This document shows, piece by piece, positions 34,110 to 43,700 of a stretch of 64,000 nt of DNA. Each line of letters starts with the position of its first letter. Positions within the stretch are counted from its first letter, which is position 1. The stretch comes from Glutamicibacter ardleyensis. GTDB taxonomy: Bacteria > Actinomycetota > Actinomycetes > Actinomycetales > Micrococcaceae. The stretch spans positions 1 to 64,000 of the forward strand of contig NZ_BMKX01000005.1 in NCBI RefSeq assembly GCF_014644555.1, in the 5' to 3' direction. Under the pieces are notes generated by a model. It was given only the letters and a program-made list of their open reading frames with translations, searched no databases and was not told where the DNA came from. The translations under genes and the position numbers were made by a program.

Positions 34110-36773
34110 GTGGCATCATTGCTAGAGCGTATTTTACGTACCGGCGACAAGAAGACTTTAAAGACTCTTCGAGCTTACGCCGACACGATCAATACGTTGG
34201 AAGACGAATTTCGCGAAATGTCGGATGAGGAGCTTAAAGCCGAAACCGATAAGTTCCGTGCTCGTCTAGCCGAAGGCGAGAAGCTCGAAGCTTTGCTTCC
34301 GGAAGCTTTTGCTGCGGTGCGCGAAGCCTCTGACCGAGTCCTTGGCATGCGGCACTTTGACGTACAGCTCATGGGTGGCGCCGCATTGCATCTGGGTAAT
34401 ATCGCTGAAATGCGTACCGGTGAAGGTAAGACCTTGGTTGCGACAGCACCGGCTTACCTCAATGCGCTGACCGGTAAGGGCGTCCACGTGGTGACGACCA
34501 ATGACTTCCTGGCGCAGTACCAATCAGAGCTTATGGGACGTGTCTTCCGGTTCCTCGGTTTGAGCTGCGGTTGCATCTTGTCGAATATGGATCCTGCGGC
34601 TCGCCGTAAGCAGTACGAAAACGACATTACCTACGGTACGAATAACGAATTCGGCTTTGACTACCTGCGCGACAACATGGCCTGGAATAAGGAAGAACTC
34701 GTTCAGCGTGGCCACAACTTTGTCATCGTTGATGAGGTCGACTCGATCCTGATTGATGAGGCTCGTACGCCACTGATCATTTCGGGTCAGGCTTCGGGCG
34801 ACGTAAACCGCTGGTACACCGAATTCGCTAAAATCGTGAAGCGCCTTGACCGCGATGACGACTATGAGGTCGACGAGAAGAAGCGCACCATTGGTGTGCT
34901 CGAAGCAGGCATCGAAAAAGTCGAAGACTATTTAGGTATCGATAACCTCTACGAGTCGAACAACACGCCATTGATCGGTTTCCTGAATAACGCCATCAAG
35001 GCAAGGGAACTGTTCAAGAAGGATAAGGACTACGTCGTAGTCAACGACGAAGTCATGATTGTTGATGAACATACCGGACGTGCACTTGAAGGTCGTCGTT
35101 ACTCCGAAGGTATGCACCAGGCAATCGAAGCCAAGGAAAATGTCAGCATCAAGGCTGAAAATCAGACCTTGGCCACTATTACGTTGCAGAACTACTTCCG
35201 CATGTACGAAAAGATCTCGGGCATGACAGGTACGGCTCAGACCGAAGCCGCCGAGTTCATGGGCACCTACAAGCTCGGCGTGGTGGAAATCCCCACTAAC
35301 CGCCCGGCTATTCGAAACGATCAGGCTGACCTGATCTATAAGAATGAAATCTCTAAGTTTGACGCCGTTGTAGAAGATATCGCTGAACGTCACGCAAGTG
35401 GCCAGCCAATCCTTGTTGGTACCACCAGCGTGGAAAAGAGTGAGTATCTCTCGCGTCTGCTCGCTAAGCGAGGCATTCGCCACGAAGTACTCAACGCTAA
35501 GCAACACGCGCGTGAAGCGGCCGTAGTCGCTATGGCAGGTCGTAAAAACGGCGTCACCGTCTCCACCAACATGGCTGGCCGTGGTACCGATATTATGCTC
35601 GGTGGTAACGCCGAGTTCCTAGCCGTAGCGGAGATGGAACGTCGCGGACTAGATCCAGAGAATAATCCCGAAGAGTACAACAAATTATGGGACGAGGTCT
35701 TTGCGAAGGCCAAAAAGACCGTTGCCAGCGAAGCGGAAGAAGTCACCTCACTCGGTGGACTTTACGTACTCGGTACTGAGCGTCACGAATCGCGTCGTAT
35801 CGACAACCAGCTTCGTGGTCGTGCCGGCCGTCAGGGTGACCCGGGCGAATCGCGTTTCTACCTGTCGATGACCGACGATCTGATGCGACGCTTTAATTCC
35901 GGTATGGCCGAACGCATTATGAACAATCCATCGATGCCAGATGACGTGGCACTCGAATCAAAAATGGTTTCTAAGGCAATCGAATCTGCTCAGGCTCAGG
36001 TTGAAGGCGTAAACGCCGAACAGCGTAAGAACGTGCTGAAATACGACGACGTGATGAACCGTCAGCGTGAAGCAATTTATGCTGATCGTCGTGCCATCCT
36101 AGAGGGTGCCAATATCGACGAGAAGGTAGGTCACTTCCTCGAAGATGTTGTCACCGCCATGGTTAATGAAGTGACTTTGGTTGGTAATCCTGATGACTGG
36201 GATCTGAAGCAGCTATGGACGAACCTCAAGCAGCTCTATCCCATTGGCTTGACCATCGACGAGGTTGTCGAAGAGGTCAACGGGCTGGGGCATCTAACGC
36301 CAAAGTTCTTGGAGACGGAAATTCTTTCCGATGCTAAGTACCAGTATGAACTTCGTGAAAAAGCCATTGGCTCTGAGGTTCTGCGTGATCTTGAGCGCCG
36401 TGTAGTGCTTTCTACCATTGGACGTAAATGGCAAGAGCACCTCTACGAAATGGATTACCTCAAGGAAGGCATCGGCCTTCGTGCCATGGCACAGCGTGAC
36501 CCATTGGTCGAGTATCAGCGCGAGGGCTTCACCATGTTCCAGACCATGATGGAATCCATTCGCGAGGAAAGCATCGGAACATTGTTCAATCTCGAAGTTC
36601 CTACCAGTAGCGAGACCAATACTGACGGCCCTGCGGCGGTACAAACGCCAGCTTCTCCAAAGAACTTGCAGTTCACTGGGCCCGACGAAGACGGTGAAGC
36701 TAGCACTCAGGCTGAACAGGCTTCCAATCCCGCTAAGGCAGCCAAGAAAAACAAGAAGGCCAAGCGCCGCTAA
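34110..36773 (+). CDS. secA: Preprotein translocase ATPase SecA
   Basis: 887 residues; GTG start with GGGAG about 8 nt upstream. Visible motifs: Walker [16 protein letters not shown]-type [19 protein letters not shown], the crosslinking domain between, [14 protein letters not shown], and [13 protein letters not shown]. SecA drives export through SecYEG. The C-terminus is Lys/Arg-rich and lacks the SecB-binding zinc motif, usual in actinobacteria. The length fits the housekeeping SecA1 rather than accessory SecA2. Its end overlaps the convergent gene by 4 bp. Confidence 0.98.
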   Translation: MASLLERILRTGDKKTLKTLRAYADTINTLEDEFREMSDEELKAETDKFRARLAEGEKLEALLPEAFAAVREASDRVLGMRHFDVQLMGGAALHLGNIAEMRTGEGKTLVATAPAYLNALTGKGVHVVTTNDFLAQYQSELMGRVFRFLGLSCGCILSNMDPAARRKQYENDITYGTNNEFGFDYLRDNMAWNKEELVQRGHNFVIVDEVDSILIDEARTPLIISGQASGDVNRWYTEFAKIVKRLDRDDDYEVDEKKRTIGVLEAGIEKVEDYLGIDNLYESNNTPLIGFLNNAIKARELFKKDKDYVVVNDEVMIVDEHTGRALEGRRYSEGMHQAIEAKENVSIKAENQTLATITLQNYFRMYEKISGMTGTAQTEAAEFMGTYKLGVVEIPTNRPAIRNDQADLIYKNEISKFDAVVEDIAERHASGQPILVGTTSVEKSEYLSRLLAKRGIRHEVLNAKQHAREAAVVAMAGRKNGVTVSTNMAGRGTDIMLGGNAEFLAVAEMERRGLDPENNPEEYNKLWDEVFAKAKKTVASEAEEVTSLGGLYVLGTERHESRRIDNQLRGRAGRQGDPGESRFYLSMTDDLMRRFNSGMAERIMNNPSMPDDVALESKMVSKAIESAQAQVEGVNAEQRKNVLKYDDVMNRQREAIYADRRAILEGANIDEKVGHFLEDVVTAMVNEVTLVGNPDDWDLKQLWTNLKQLYPIGLTIDEVVEEVNGLGHLTPKFLETEILSDAKYQYELREKAIGSEVLRDLERRVVLSTIGRKWQEHLYEMDYLKEGIGLRAMAQRDPLVEYQREGFTMFQTMMESIREESIGTLFNLEVPTSSETNTDGPAAVQTPASPKNLQFTGPDEDGEASTQAEQASNPAKAAKKNKKAKRR

Positions 36774-37285
36774 ATTGTTTCGACGCTTGTGATCTGCCAC
36801 CGTCCGTGCCATGGCTCAATTCTGAGAGCTACGGCGCGGACGCGGTGTTTAAACGCGATAATTACCGAACATTCATAGGCTCCAGAGAGTGTGGGCCAAA
36901 GGTGCAGTGATCGGACTTGCCCATGACTCGTCCCGGGTTCGGGCTGAAGTGTATATCCTCCGGTTTGCAGAATCGCTTGGGCACGAAGTTTCTTCACGCA
37001 TTCGGGTTCCATAACAAACGCTAATTGACCCACCGAGCGGTAACCGGCGATGATCTCAAAGACGGCCCGAGACACAGCGTGTGAGAGCTCGATTACGGTT
37101 TTGCGTTCGGAGGTAGTCACCGCATGGCGGCGGAAGATCCGATCCATTGCCAGCGAAATTTGCTGGGGCGATCTCGCTTTATTATTCTCACGATGTCCTG
37201 AAGCGATACGCAGCGGAACATTGGCGCAAGTTTGATTGGCCGATTCGGTCCTGAGCTCGGTGATCGTGTCTGATTCAATACTCAC
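36770..37285 (-). CDS. Rv3235-like conserved protein
   Basis: 171 residues, no signal or membrane segment. The central helix [33 protein letters not shown] and the final beta-rich part [36 protein letters not shown] match the Rv3235 family found near secA in actinobacteria. The function is unknown. It follows the LysM gene by 13 bp and is probably its operon partner. A GAGGAAA site precedes the start. Confidence 0.75.
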   Translation of the reverse strand: MSIESDTITELRTESANQTCANVPLRIASGHRENNKARSPQQISLAMDRIFRRHAVTTSERKTVIELSHAVSRAVFEIIAGYRSVGQLAFVMEPECVKKLRAQAILQTGGYTLQPEPGTSHGQVRSLHLWPTLSGAYECSVIIAFKHRVRAVALRIEPWHGRWQITSVETI

Positions 37286-37298
37286 TTTGGTTTCCTCC

Positions 37299-38027
37299 TT
37301 AGTTGATAACGGGTAGTTTCAGCTCAAGACCGAGCTGGAGCATATTCGGATCTTCTCCAATCACCTCGCGATTCATCTCGTATATTTGCGGCCACAACTT
37401 GGCAATCTCTGCAGACGACCCGTCGCTGTGCAACATTTGTTGGGCAATGCTCCACAGCGTTTGCCCTGACGCAACGATCACTACTTCCTTATCGGGTACT
37501 GGCCGATTGCGCTCTTTTCCCGAACCCATCAACCGATTCATCGGAATACTTAGCGAGCCGGGCAACCAGCCAGGGGTGGGAACAGTCGTATTCGGTTGTG
37601 CGTTCACCGCAACTCTGTCATCTGAAAACGCCGCAAGTTCTTCGCTCTGAGAAGAGGAAACTTGCGCAATGGCAGAGGGTGCGGCTTGGGCGAGCCCGGT
37701 AGAGGCGAATGCCAAGCTAGTGCCCACAACGGAGCCTAAGATCCGACGGGTCAGCGTTGGGGCTATCTGGCAAAAGAGTTCTAAAAGTCCGGTATGTCCG
37801 CGTCGTGCTGCGAAGATAGCGATGCGCAGCGTTGCGTAGGCGAGAAGACCCGTTAACACACAGATGCCTGCCGCACAGAGAAAAAGAATCAATGAGTTCT
37901 GCAAGAGGTCACCGTCCGCTTCGAAGCGCGGACCGGTGGAACGTACCCAATCGAGCACGGCAAGGGCAACTACAGAGCAAGCAGAGACTAGCAAACAAAT
38001 GATGAAGGTCCTCCTGTGACGGATCAT
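37299..38027 (-). CDS. Membrane protein with C-terminal LysM domain
   Basis: 242 residues. Membrane helices lie at about 7-25, 43-68 and 92-112. A Ser/Pro linker is followed by a LysM module at the C-terminus (VVIASGQTLWSIAQQML ... EMNREVIGEDPNMLQLGLELKLP). LysM binds the glycan backbone, so the protein probably ties the membrane to the wall. The gene is transcribed with the Rv3235-like gene and divergently from the gene at 38149. Confidence 0.82.
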   Translation of the reverse strand: MIRHRRTFIICLLVSACSVVALAVLDWVRSTGPRFEADGDLLQNSLILFLCAAGICVLTGLLAYATLRIAIFAARRGHTGLLELFCQIAPTLTRRILGSVVGTSLAFASTGLAQAAPSAIAQVSSSQSEELAAFSDDRVAVNAQPNTTVPTPGWLPGSLSIPMNRLMGSGKERNRPVPDKEVVIVASGQTLWSIAQQMLHSDGSSAEIAKLWPQIYEMNREVIGEDPNMLQLGLELKLPVIN

Positions 38028-38136
38028 TGCTTTGCCTCACTTAGTTGAGTTAGATACAATTTGATGTTATTAGATATCGATCATGACACTTTAAGTCAAT
38101 TTAGGGAAGAGGGTTTCGCAATAAACTCTTCTCTCG

Positions 38137-38142
38137 TACAGT
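38137..38142 (+). promoter_or_regulatory. -10 box 6 nt before the ATG at 38149
   Basis: TACAGT, followed by 6 nt and then ATG, with no ribosome site in between: a leaderless promoter arrangement. A weak -35 (TTCGCA at 38115) is 16 nt upstream. Confidence 0.5.
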
Positions 38143-38148
38143 TGGCGC

Positions 38149-38700
38149 ATGCGGTGGGAATCTTTCTTTGAAGACCTTGAGGCGCAAGCGGAAGCACAAC
38201 ATGCAGCGCAATTACGCGATGAAATAGCTGAAGGTATCCGAGTTGAGCGCGCTACCGAAAACATGCGTAACCGTCTGTTGGAGATGCAGAGCTCAACCGT
38301 GGACGTCAAGCTGACCGGGGGAGTAGAACTCAATGCCCGGCTCGGACCGGTTGCCACCGAGTACTTCTGTTTGGAAAACGACGGGACGCGATGGTTGGTT
38401 CGCTGGCTAGCATTACGGTCGCTCGGAGTGCCATCGATGAAATTGAATCAGGGTGGCCGTTTATCCCCGATAAAATTTGCGGCCGTAGTTCGTGGCGTAT
38501 TACGCGATCGACAACGAGTTGTTATTTACGATGTCAGCGGCCAGATGGCTGCCGAAGGGACATTGTGGCAGGTAGGCGCAGACTTCCTCATCATCGCGAT
38601 TCATCCGCGTGACGAATTTGCTCGTGATCGCAGTATCACTGGTTATCAACTTATACCTTTGGAAACCATTGGATGGCTCCAAGTCGCCGGGTCAAATTAA
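38149..38700 (+). CDS. Conserved actinobacterial protein of unknown function
   Basis: 183 residues. The N-terminal 50 residues form a charged helix (FFEDLEAQAEAQHAAQLRDEI). The rest is beta-rich with two similar halves: VDVKLTGGVELNARLGPVATEYFCLE and RQRVVIYDVSGQMAAEGTLWQVGADFLIIAIH. This suggests a repeated Sm-like or barrel fold, which is inference only. It is divergent from the LysM gene and probably leaderless (TACAGT box). Related genes appear beside SAF/CpaE-like genes in arthrobacters, to my recollection. Confidence 0.65.
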   Translation: MRWESFFEDLEAQAEAQHAAQLRDEIAEGIRVERATENMRNRLLEMQSSTVDVKLTGGVELNARLGPVATEYFCLENDGTRWLVRWLALRSLGVPSMKLNQGGRLSPIKFAAVVRGVLRDRQRVVIYDVSGQMAAEGTLWQVGADFLIIAIHPRDEFARDRSITGYQLIPLETIGWLQVAGSN

Positions 38701-38788
38701 TCCACACCCTAACGGCTTAGGGTTCACAGCGCGCGCAAGTTGTCGTAGGCTCGCGAAACAACCAACTAGCGCGGTCAAAGGATAAACA

Positions 38789-39454
38789 ATGATTGGTGAA
38801 CAGAGTAGTAGCGCATCTCGTTCAACAACAGCGGCCCGGGTCAAGCGGCCTACATGGAAGGATCCTCGACTTGCTTTGGGCGCAGTACTGGTGGTCGCTT
38901 CTGTGGTTGGCACCGTATATTTGGTCCGCGAGCTGAACCACACGACAGAGGTCTATGTCGCAGGTGCCAACATCACCCTAGGAGAAGAGCTAACGCTCCA
39001 AAACCTCAGGATTGAAAACGTCCAGCTTGGTGAGTCAGGCGCACAATATCTAGCAGCGAACCCGGAACTGATCAGTGAGGCACGCGCCAACACGTTTATC
39101 GGAGCAGGAGAGTTCATACCGAACTCCTCGATCACGCACAATGATTTAGGCTCACGCCGTCCAATAAATATTGAACTTCCAGCAGATCTAACACCCGCTA
39201 TCACTCCGGGGAGTTTTGTGGACGTGTGGATCGCGCAGCGTGAAAAAGCAGGATCAACCTATGGAGTGCCAGAACAACTAGCGAGCATGGTTGAGGTCTC
39301 TGCCAGAGTGGCCAGAGCTGGCGGACTGGTGAACCAAACCGGTACCAATCTGGAACTGCTCGTCGAACCGACCCACCTTGAACCTTTGCTCCAAGCGCTA
39401 GCTAACGAATCAAGAATTATTGTTATCTACAATCCTGCCGGAACCCAGCAATGA
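38789..39454 (+). CDS. SAF-domain membrane protein (CpaB-like)
   Basis: 221 residues. A short basic cytoplasmic tail is followed by one membrane helix (about 30-50; LGAVLVVASVVGTVYLV) and a SAF domain (about 58-125; VYVAGANITLGEELTLQNL ... GAGEFIPNSSI). A C-terminal beta region follows, as in CpaB/RcpC pilus proteins (VDVWIAQRE). It overlaps the CpaE-like gene by 4 bp (ATGA). No TadA motor, TadB/C or pilin gene is adjacent, so a pilus role is unproven. Confidence 0.8.
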   Translation: MIGEQSSSASRSTTAARVKRPTWKDPRLALGAVLVVASVVGTVYLVRELNHTTEVYVAGANITLGEELTLQNLRIENVQLGESGAQYLAANPELISEARANTFIGAGEFIPNSSITHNDLGSRRPINIELPADLTPAITPGSFVDVWIAQREKAGSTYGVPEQLASMVEVSARVARAGGLVNQTGTNLELLVEPTHLEPLLQALANESRIIVIYNPAGTQQ

Positions 39455-40722
39455 GTATCACCGTCGTTGTCTTAGGAAATGATGAGCATGTGGTGCGCCA
39501 AATCGAAGGCTACCGAGGCGAGCTTATGGTGACACGCGTGTGTGAAGATGTTGCTGAAGCAATTGCAGTATGTGCTGTTGGCGCGGTAGACGTGCTGTTG
39601 GTTTCGGGCCGAGAGCTTTTGCCCCCTGTTGAACAGATTGATGCGATAGCCGCTCTGCAAACTGTCTTGGTGCTCCTTGACGACAAGCCGCGGACCGAGA
39701 ACATAATTACCGGTCTTCTGGAAGTTGAACCAAACATCTCGATGATTGAATTAGAACCACTTGTACTGCGAACGCTTCGTGAACTGACCCATCCGGCGAG
39801 ATCAGATACCGGGAACTTAGCGCCAAACGGTACGGAAACCGATGACGCGGCCGGAAAAATTGTGTGTTTTTGGGGAGCGCCAGGTTCGCCAGGGCGAAGC
39901 ACCGTTGCTTTGAACTATGCGGTGGAAGCAGCCCTTGCAGGGCAATCGGTGGTGATCCTAGACGCGGACACTTTCGCTGCCTCGATTTCGATACAACTGG
40001 GATTATTAGATGAGTCTGCGTCAATCGCCCAATTGTGCCGAGTTATTGATTCGGGATCCAAAGAACCAGCCCGTTTGGCTGCAACATGTCTTAGCGTCGA
40101 GGTTGCAGCGGTAGTCATCAAAGTGGCTACCGGTTTACCTCGAGCAAGCAGGTGGCCAGAAGTACGTGCGTCAGCTTTACGCCGTGCCACCGAAGTGCTT
40201 CGTGAACATCATGATCTGGTGGTGCTGGATGTGGCATCACCCATCGAATTAGACGAGCAACTCAGCTTTGACACGCAAGCACCGCAGCGGAATGCGGTAA
40301 CTGTAGAAATGCTGCGTAGTTCTGATGAGGTCTTCATGGTTGTTGCAGCCGATAGTGTGGGAATTCCTCGTGCACTTCGAGCCATCGATGAGTTTGAAGA
40401 ACAAATACCGGGCGTTGAACTACAAATTCTTTTCAACAAGCTTGGCACTGCCAATACTGGTCACAGCCCCAAACGCCGTCTTTTGGAAGCATGGGACCGG
40501 TTTGGACCGCGCCATACTATTGCTGGCTATCTCCCACAGGACACCGTGAGCTGTAACGCCGCGTTGCTTGCTGGATCACCTTTGGCTGAAATTGCCCCCA
40601 AAAGTACATTGCGTACTGAAATCAAGGGTTTGGTGGGGATTAAATCTTTGGATAAGAGGAAGAAACGGTTGAGTCGTCGATTTGGCCAAAGGCATGAACT
40701 TGACCAAACGAAAACACGGTAG
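39451..40722 (+). CDS. CpaE/MinD-like P-loop ATPase
   Basis: 423 residues. The N-terminal receiver-like domain (about 1-120) lacks a clear phospho-acceptor context, as in CpaE. It is followed by a MinD/ParA-type ATPase with a deviant Walker A (GAPGSPGRSTVALN), VVILDADTFAASI (Walker A' Asp) and LVVLDVASP. Such ATPases position pili, flagella or chromosomes. The tail is very basic (KRKKRLSRRFGQRH). It is translationally coupled to the SAF protein and forms a two-gene unit of unknown target. Confidence 0.8.
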   Translation: MSITVVVLGNDEHVVRQIEGYRGELMVTRVCEDVAEAIAVCAVGAVDVLLVSGRELLPPVEQIDAIAALQTVLVLLDDKPRTENIITGLLEVEPNISMIELEPLVLRTLRELTHPARSDTGNLAPNGTETDDAAGKIVCFWGAPGSPGRSTVALNYAVEAALAGQSVVILDADTFAASISIQLGLLDESASIAQLCRVIDSGSKEPARLAATCLSVEVAAVVIKVATGLPRASRWPEVRASALRRATEVLREHHDLVVLDVASPIELDEQLSFDTQAPQRNAVTVEMLRSSDEVFMVVAADSVGIPRALRAIDEFEEQIPGVELQILFNKLGTANTGHSPKRRLLEAWDRFGPRHTIAGYLPQDTVSCNAALLAGSPLAEIAPKSTLRTEIKGLVGIKSLDKRKKRLSRRFGQRHELDQTKTR

Positions 40723-40788
40723 TGTGGATTACATCGGAGATCCGCAAAGACGCGGATTGATAAGAATTTCGTTCTTGGAGGCGTTCAC

Positions 40789-43700
40789 TTGAACTCGTCG
40801 GAATCCAACATGTCAGAATCATTTATGGATGCGACACTCACCACGCAGTTGGTGGGCGAGTACTATGGCCAAACCGCGCAAGAGGACGTTGCGGCGTACA
40901 CGCCCGACGAACTTGAAGCGCGAGTGGCTGCACACTTGGAAATTGGATATGGTCGTGACGTTGACACGGCTAACGTATCTATCACCCGCAACAACGGCGT
41001 TTCGGTGGTACATATCGTCACCGATGACATGCCCTTTTTGGTTGACTCCGTCACCGCGGAATTGGTTCGTCTATCGGCGCCCATCCAGCTTGTAGTTCAC
41101 CCAACATTCGTGGTCTCGCGTGACCGCGAGAGTGGGTTCATCAAGAAGCTGTCACACTCTGGATTACAGCATGTTGCCAGTGGAGATACTGCCGCACTGT
41201 CAGATCTCAGCACACTGACCTCCCTTGATACCCACACTAAGGTTGAATCGTGGATCTCGGTGGAGGTCGCTCGGGACCTGAGCGACGAAGAAGCCGTGAC
41301 CATCGTCGAAAACCTAAATAAGGTTTTGTCGGATGTGCGTATCGCTGTCCAAGACTGGCCAGCCATGCTTGATCGTGCAAAAGACATCGCTGCAACATTG
41401 CCACAGACCGCAAATGCAGGGGACATCGCGCAACTAGATCAGGCCGTTGAGCTGCTGAACTGGATGTCTGATGGCCGCTTCACCTTCTTGGGATACCGTC
41501 ATTACGATCTCAGCACCGAGCACGGTGAAGATGTTCTGGTTGCCCGAGAAGGCAGCGGTCTAGGTTTGATGCGTGAACTGGAGAATCAGGGTCCACAGCA
41601 TTTGACTAAGCGCGGACGTGCCATGGCCCGCGATAAGAGCGCTCTGATCATTACCAAAGCCAACTCACGCTCCACAGTGCACCGCGGGGTCTACCTCGAT
41701 TATGTGGGTGTGAAGAGCTTTGATGCTAACGGCGAGGTCAACGGCGAACGTCGTTTCATCGGCCTCTTCGCTTCGAAGGTTTATACCTCAAGCGTGAAGA
41801 CCGTACCGGTGGTTCGTGAAAAGGTTGAAGCAGTACTAAAAAACACTGGCTTTGCTGGCGATTCGCACTCGGGCAAGGACATTGTCACGATTCTGGAAGC
41901 GTACCCGCGCGATGAACTATTCCAGATTTCAATTGAAGAACTCACCGAAATCGCTTTGGGTATTCTGCGACTGCAGGAACGTCGGCGTACCTCGGTCTTC
42001 TTGCGCACCGACTCTTACGGGCGTTTTGTGACCGCAATGGTGTACCTGCCTCGTGACAGATTCTCTACCGATGTGCGTCAGCGTATTGAAAAGGAACTTG
42101 CCTCAAGCTTCAACCCGGTATCCACCGAATACGAGGCACAACTTGGTGCTGGTGCGCTGGTTCGTCTCTTCTACCGCCTGCGCCTGCAACACCACGGGCT
42201 TGCCCCGGTCGTGGACCGTAAGGCACTGGAAGACCGAATCGCTAAGGCTGTTCGTTCCTGGAGCGACGCGATCACCGACACCGCACGCCTTAGCCTCTCT
42301 TCGGGAGATGCTAACCAGTTGGCAAACGCTTGGGCCGGTGCTTTCCCCGAGGCATACAAGGTGCAATTCGAAATTGAAGATGCGCTGTCCGACATAGACT
42401 TGCTCACCGAGTTGAATGACCCGGAACACCAGGGGCCGGTAGTTTCCTTCTACGACGCACCCTATGACGAAAGCTCTCCGGTCACCAAGCGCATGAAGAT
42501 CTTTGTTGATCGTCCATTGCTGCTCTCGCGCATCCTGCCTGTACTTCAAGACCTTGGACTGGACGTCGTCGACGAACGACCATTCGAACTGAGCCCAGAC
42601 GGTCTGGGGGAACGCTACATCTATGACATGGGTTTGCAGGTTGATCCGGAAATTGATTTCTCTGCCATCGAAAGCAAACTTGCCGACGCATATTCGGCAG
42701 TGGTTCGCTCGGCAGCTGAATCGGACAAGCTCAATGCTCTAGTGCTGCGCGAAGGTCTAACCTGGCAAGAAGTGGCGATGCTTCGTGCCTACGCTCACTA
42801 CCTGTTGCAGCTTGGTGTCTCGAACTCCACTGGCTTCATTGCTTCTACTCTGGTGAACAATGCCGCGGTAACTCACGGAATCGTTGCACTGTTCCAGGCA
42901 ACCTTTGATCCTTCCTTGTCCGCTGAGGCTTCGACTTCGGCACGCGAACAGGCTCATGCTCAGATCACCGAAGCTCTAGAGAATGTACCGACGCTAGACG
43001 CCGATACTCTTCTTCGCCGATTCGTGAAGGTCATCGAAGCGACCAAGCGCACCAACTACTTCACCGATGGTGTGGCGCTTGCTTTCAAGTTGGCTCCAGA
43101 AGAAATTGACTTCGCACCATTCCCGCGTCCAAAACATGAAATGTGGGTCTACTCGCCGCGTGTAGAAGGCGTACATTTCCGTTTCGGCGCGGTAGCTCGT
43201 GGTGGCCTACGCTGGTCGGATCGTCGCGAAGATTTCCGCACCGAAGTACTGGGTCTGGTCAAGGCACAGATGGTGAAGAACTCAGTGATCGTTCCAACCG
43301 GTGCTAAGGGCGGTTTCTACGCTAAGCAGCTGCCTAATCCTGCCGTGGACCGTGGGGCTTGGATGGAAGAAGGAAAAGCTTCATACCGAGTCTTCATCAA
43401 AACCTTGTTGGACCTGACCGACAACTTGATCACGGATGAAAACGGAGAACACGTTGAGTACCCGAAGAATGTAGTGCGTCGCGACGGCGACGATACATAT
43501 CTTGTTGTCGCCGCGGATAAGGGAACCGCAAGCTTCTCCGATATCGCAAACTCGATCTCCCAGGATAAGGGCCACTGGTTAGGCGACGCGTTCGCCTCCG
43601 GCGGGTCAGTGGGCTATGACCACAAGGGCATGGGAATTACCGCTCGTGGTGCATGGGAATCGGTTAAGCGTCACTTCTTCGAGCTGGGTGTGGACACACA

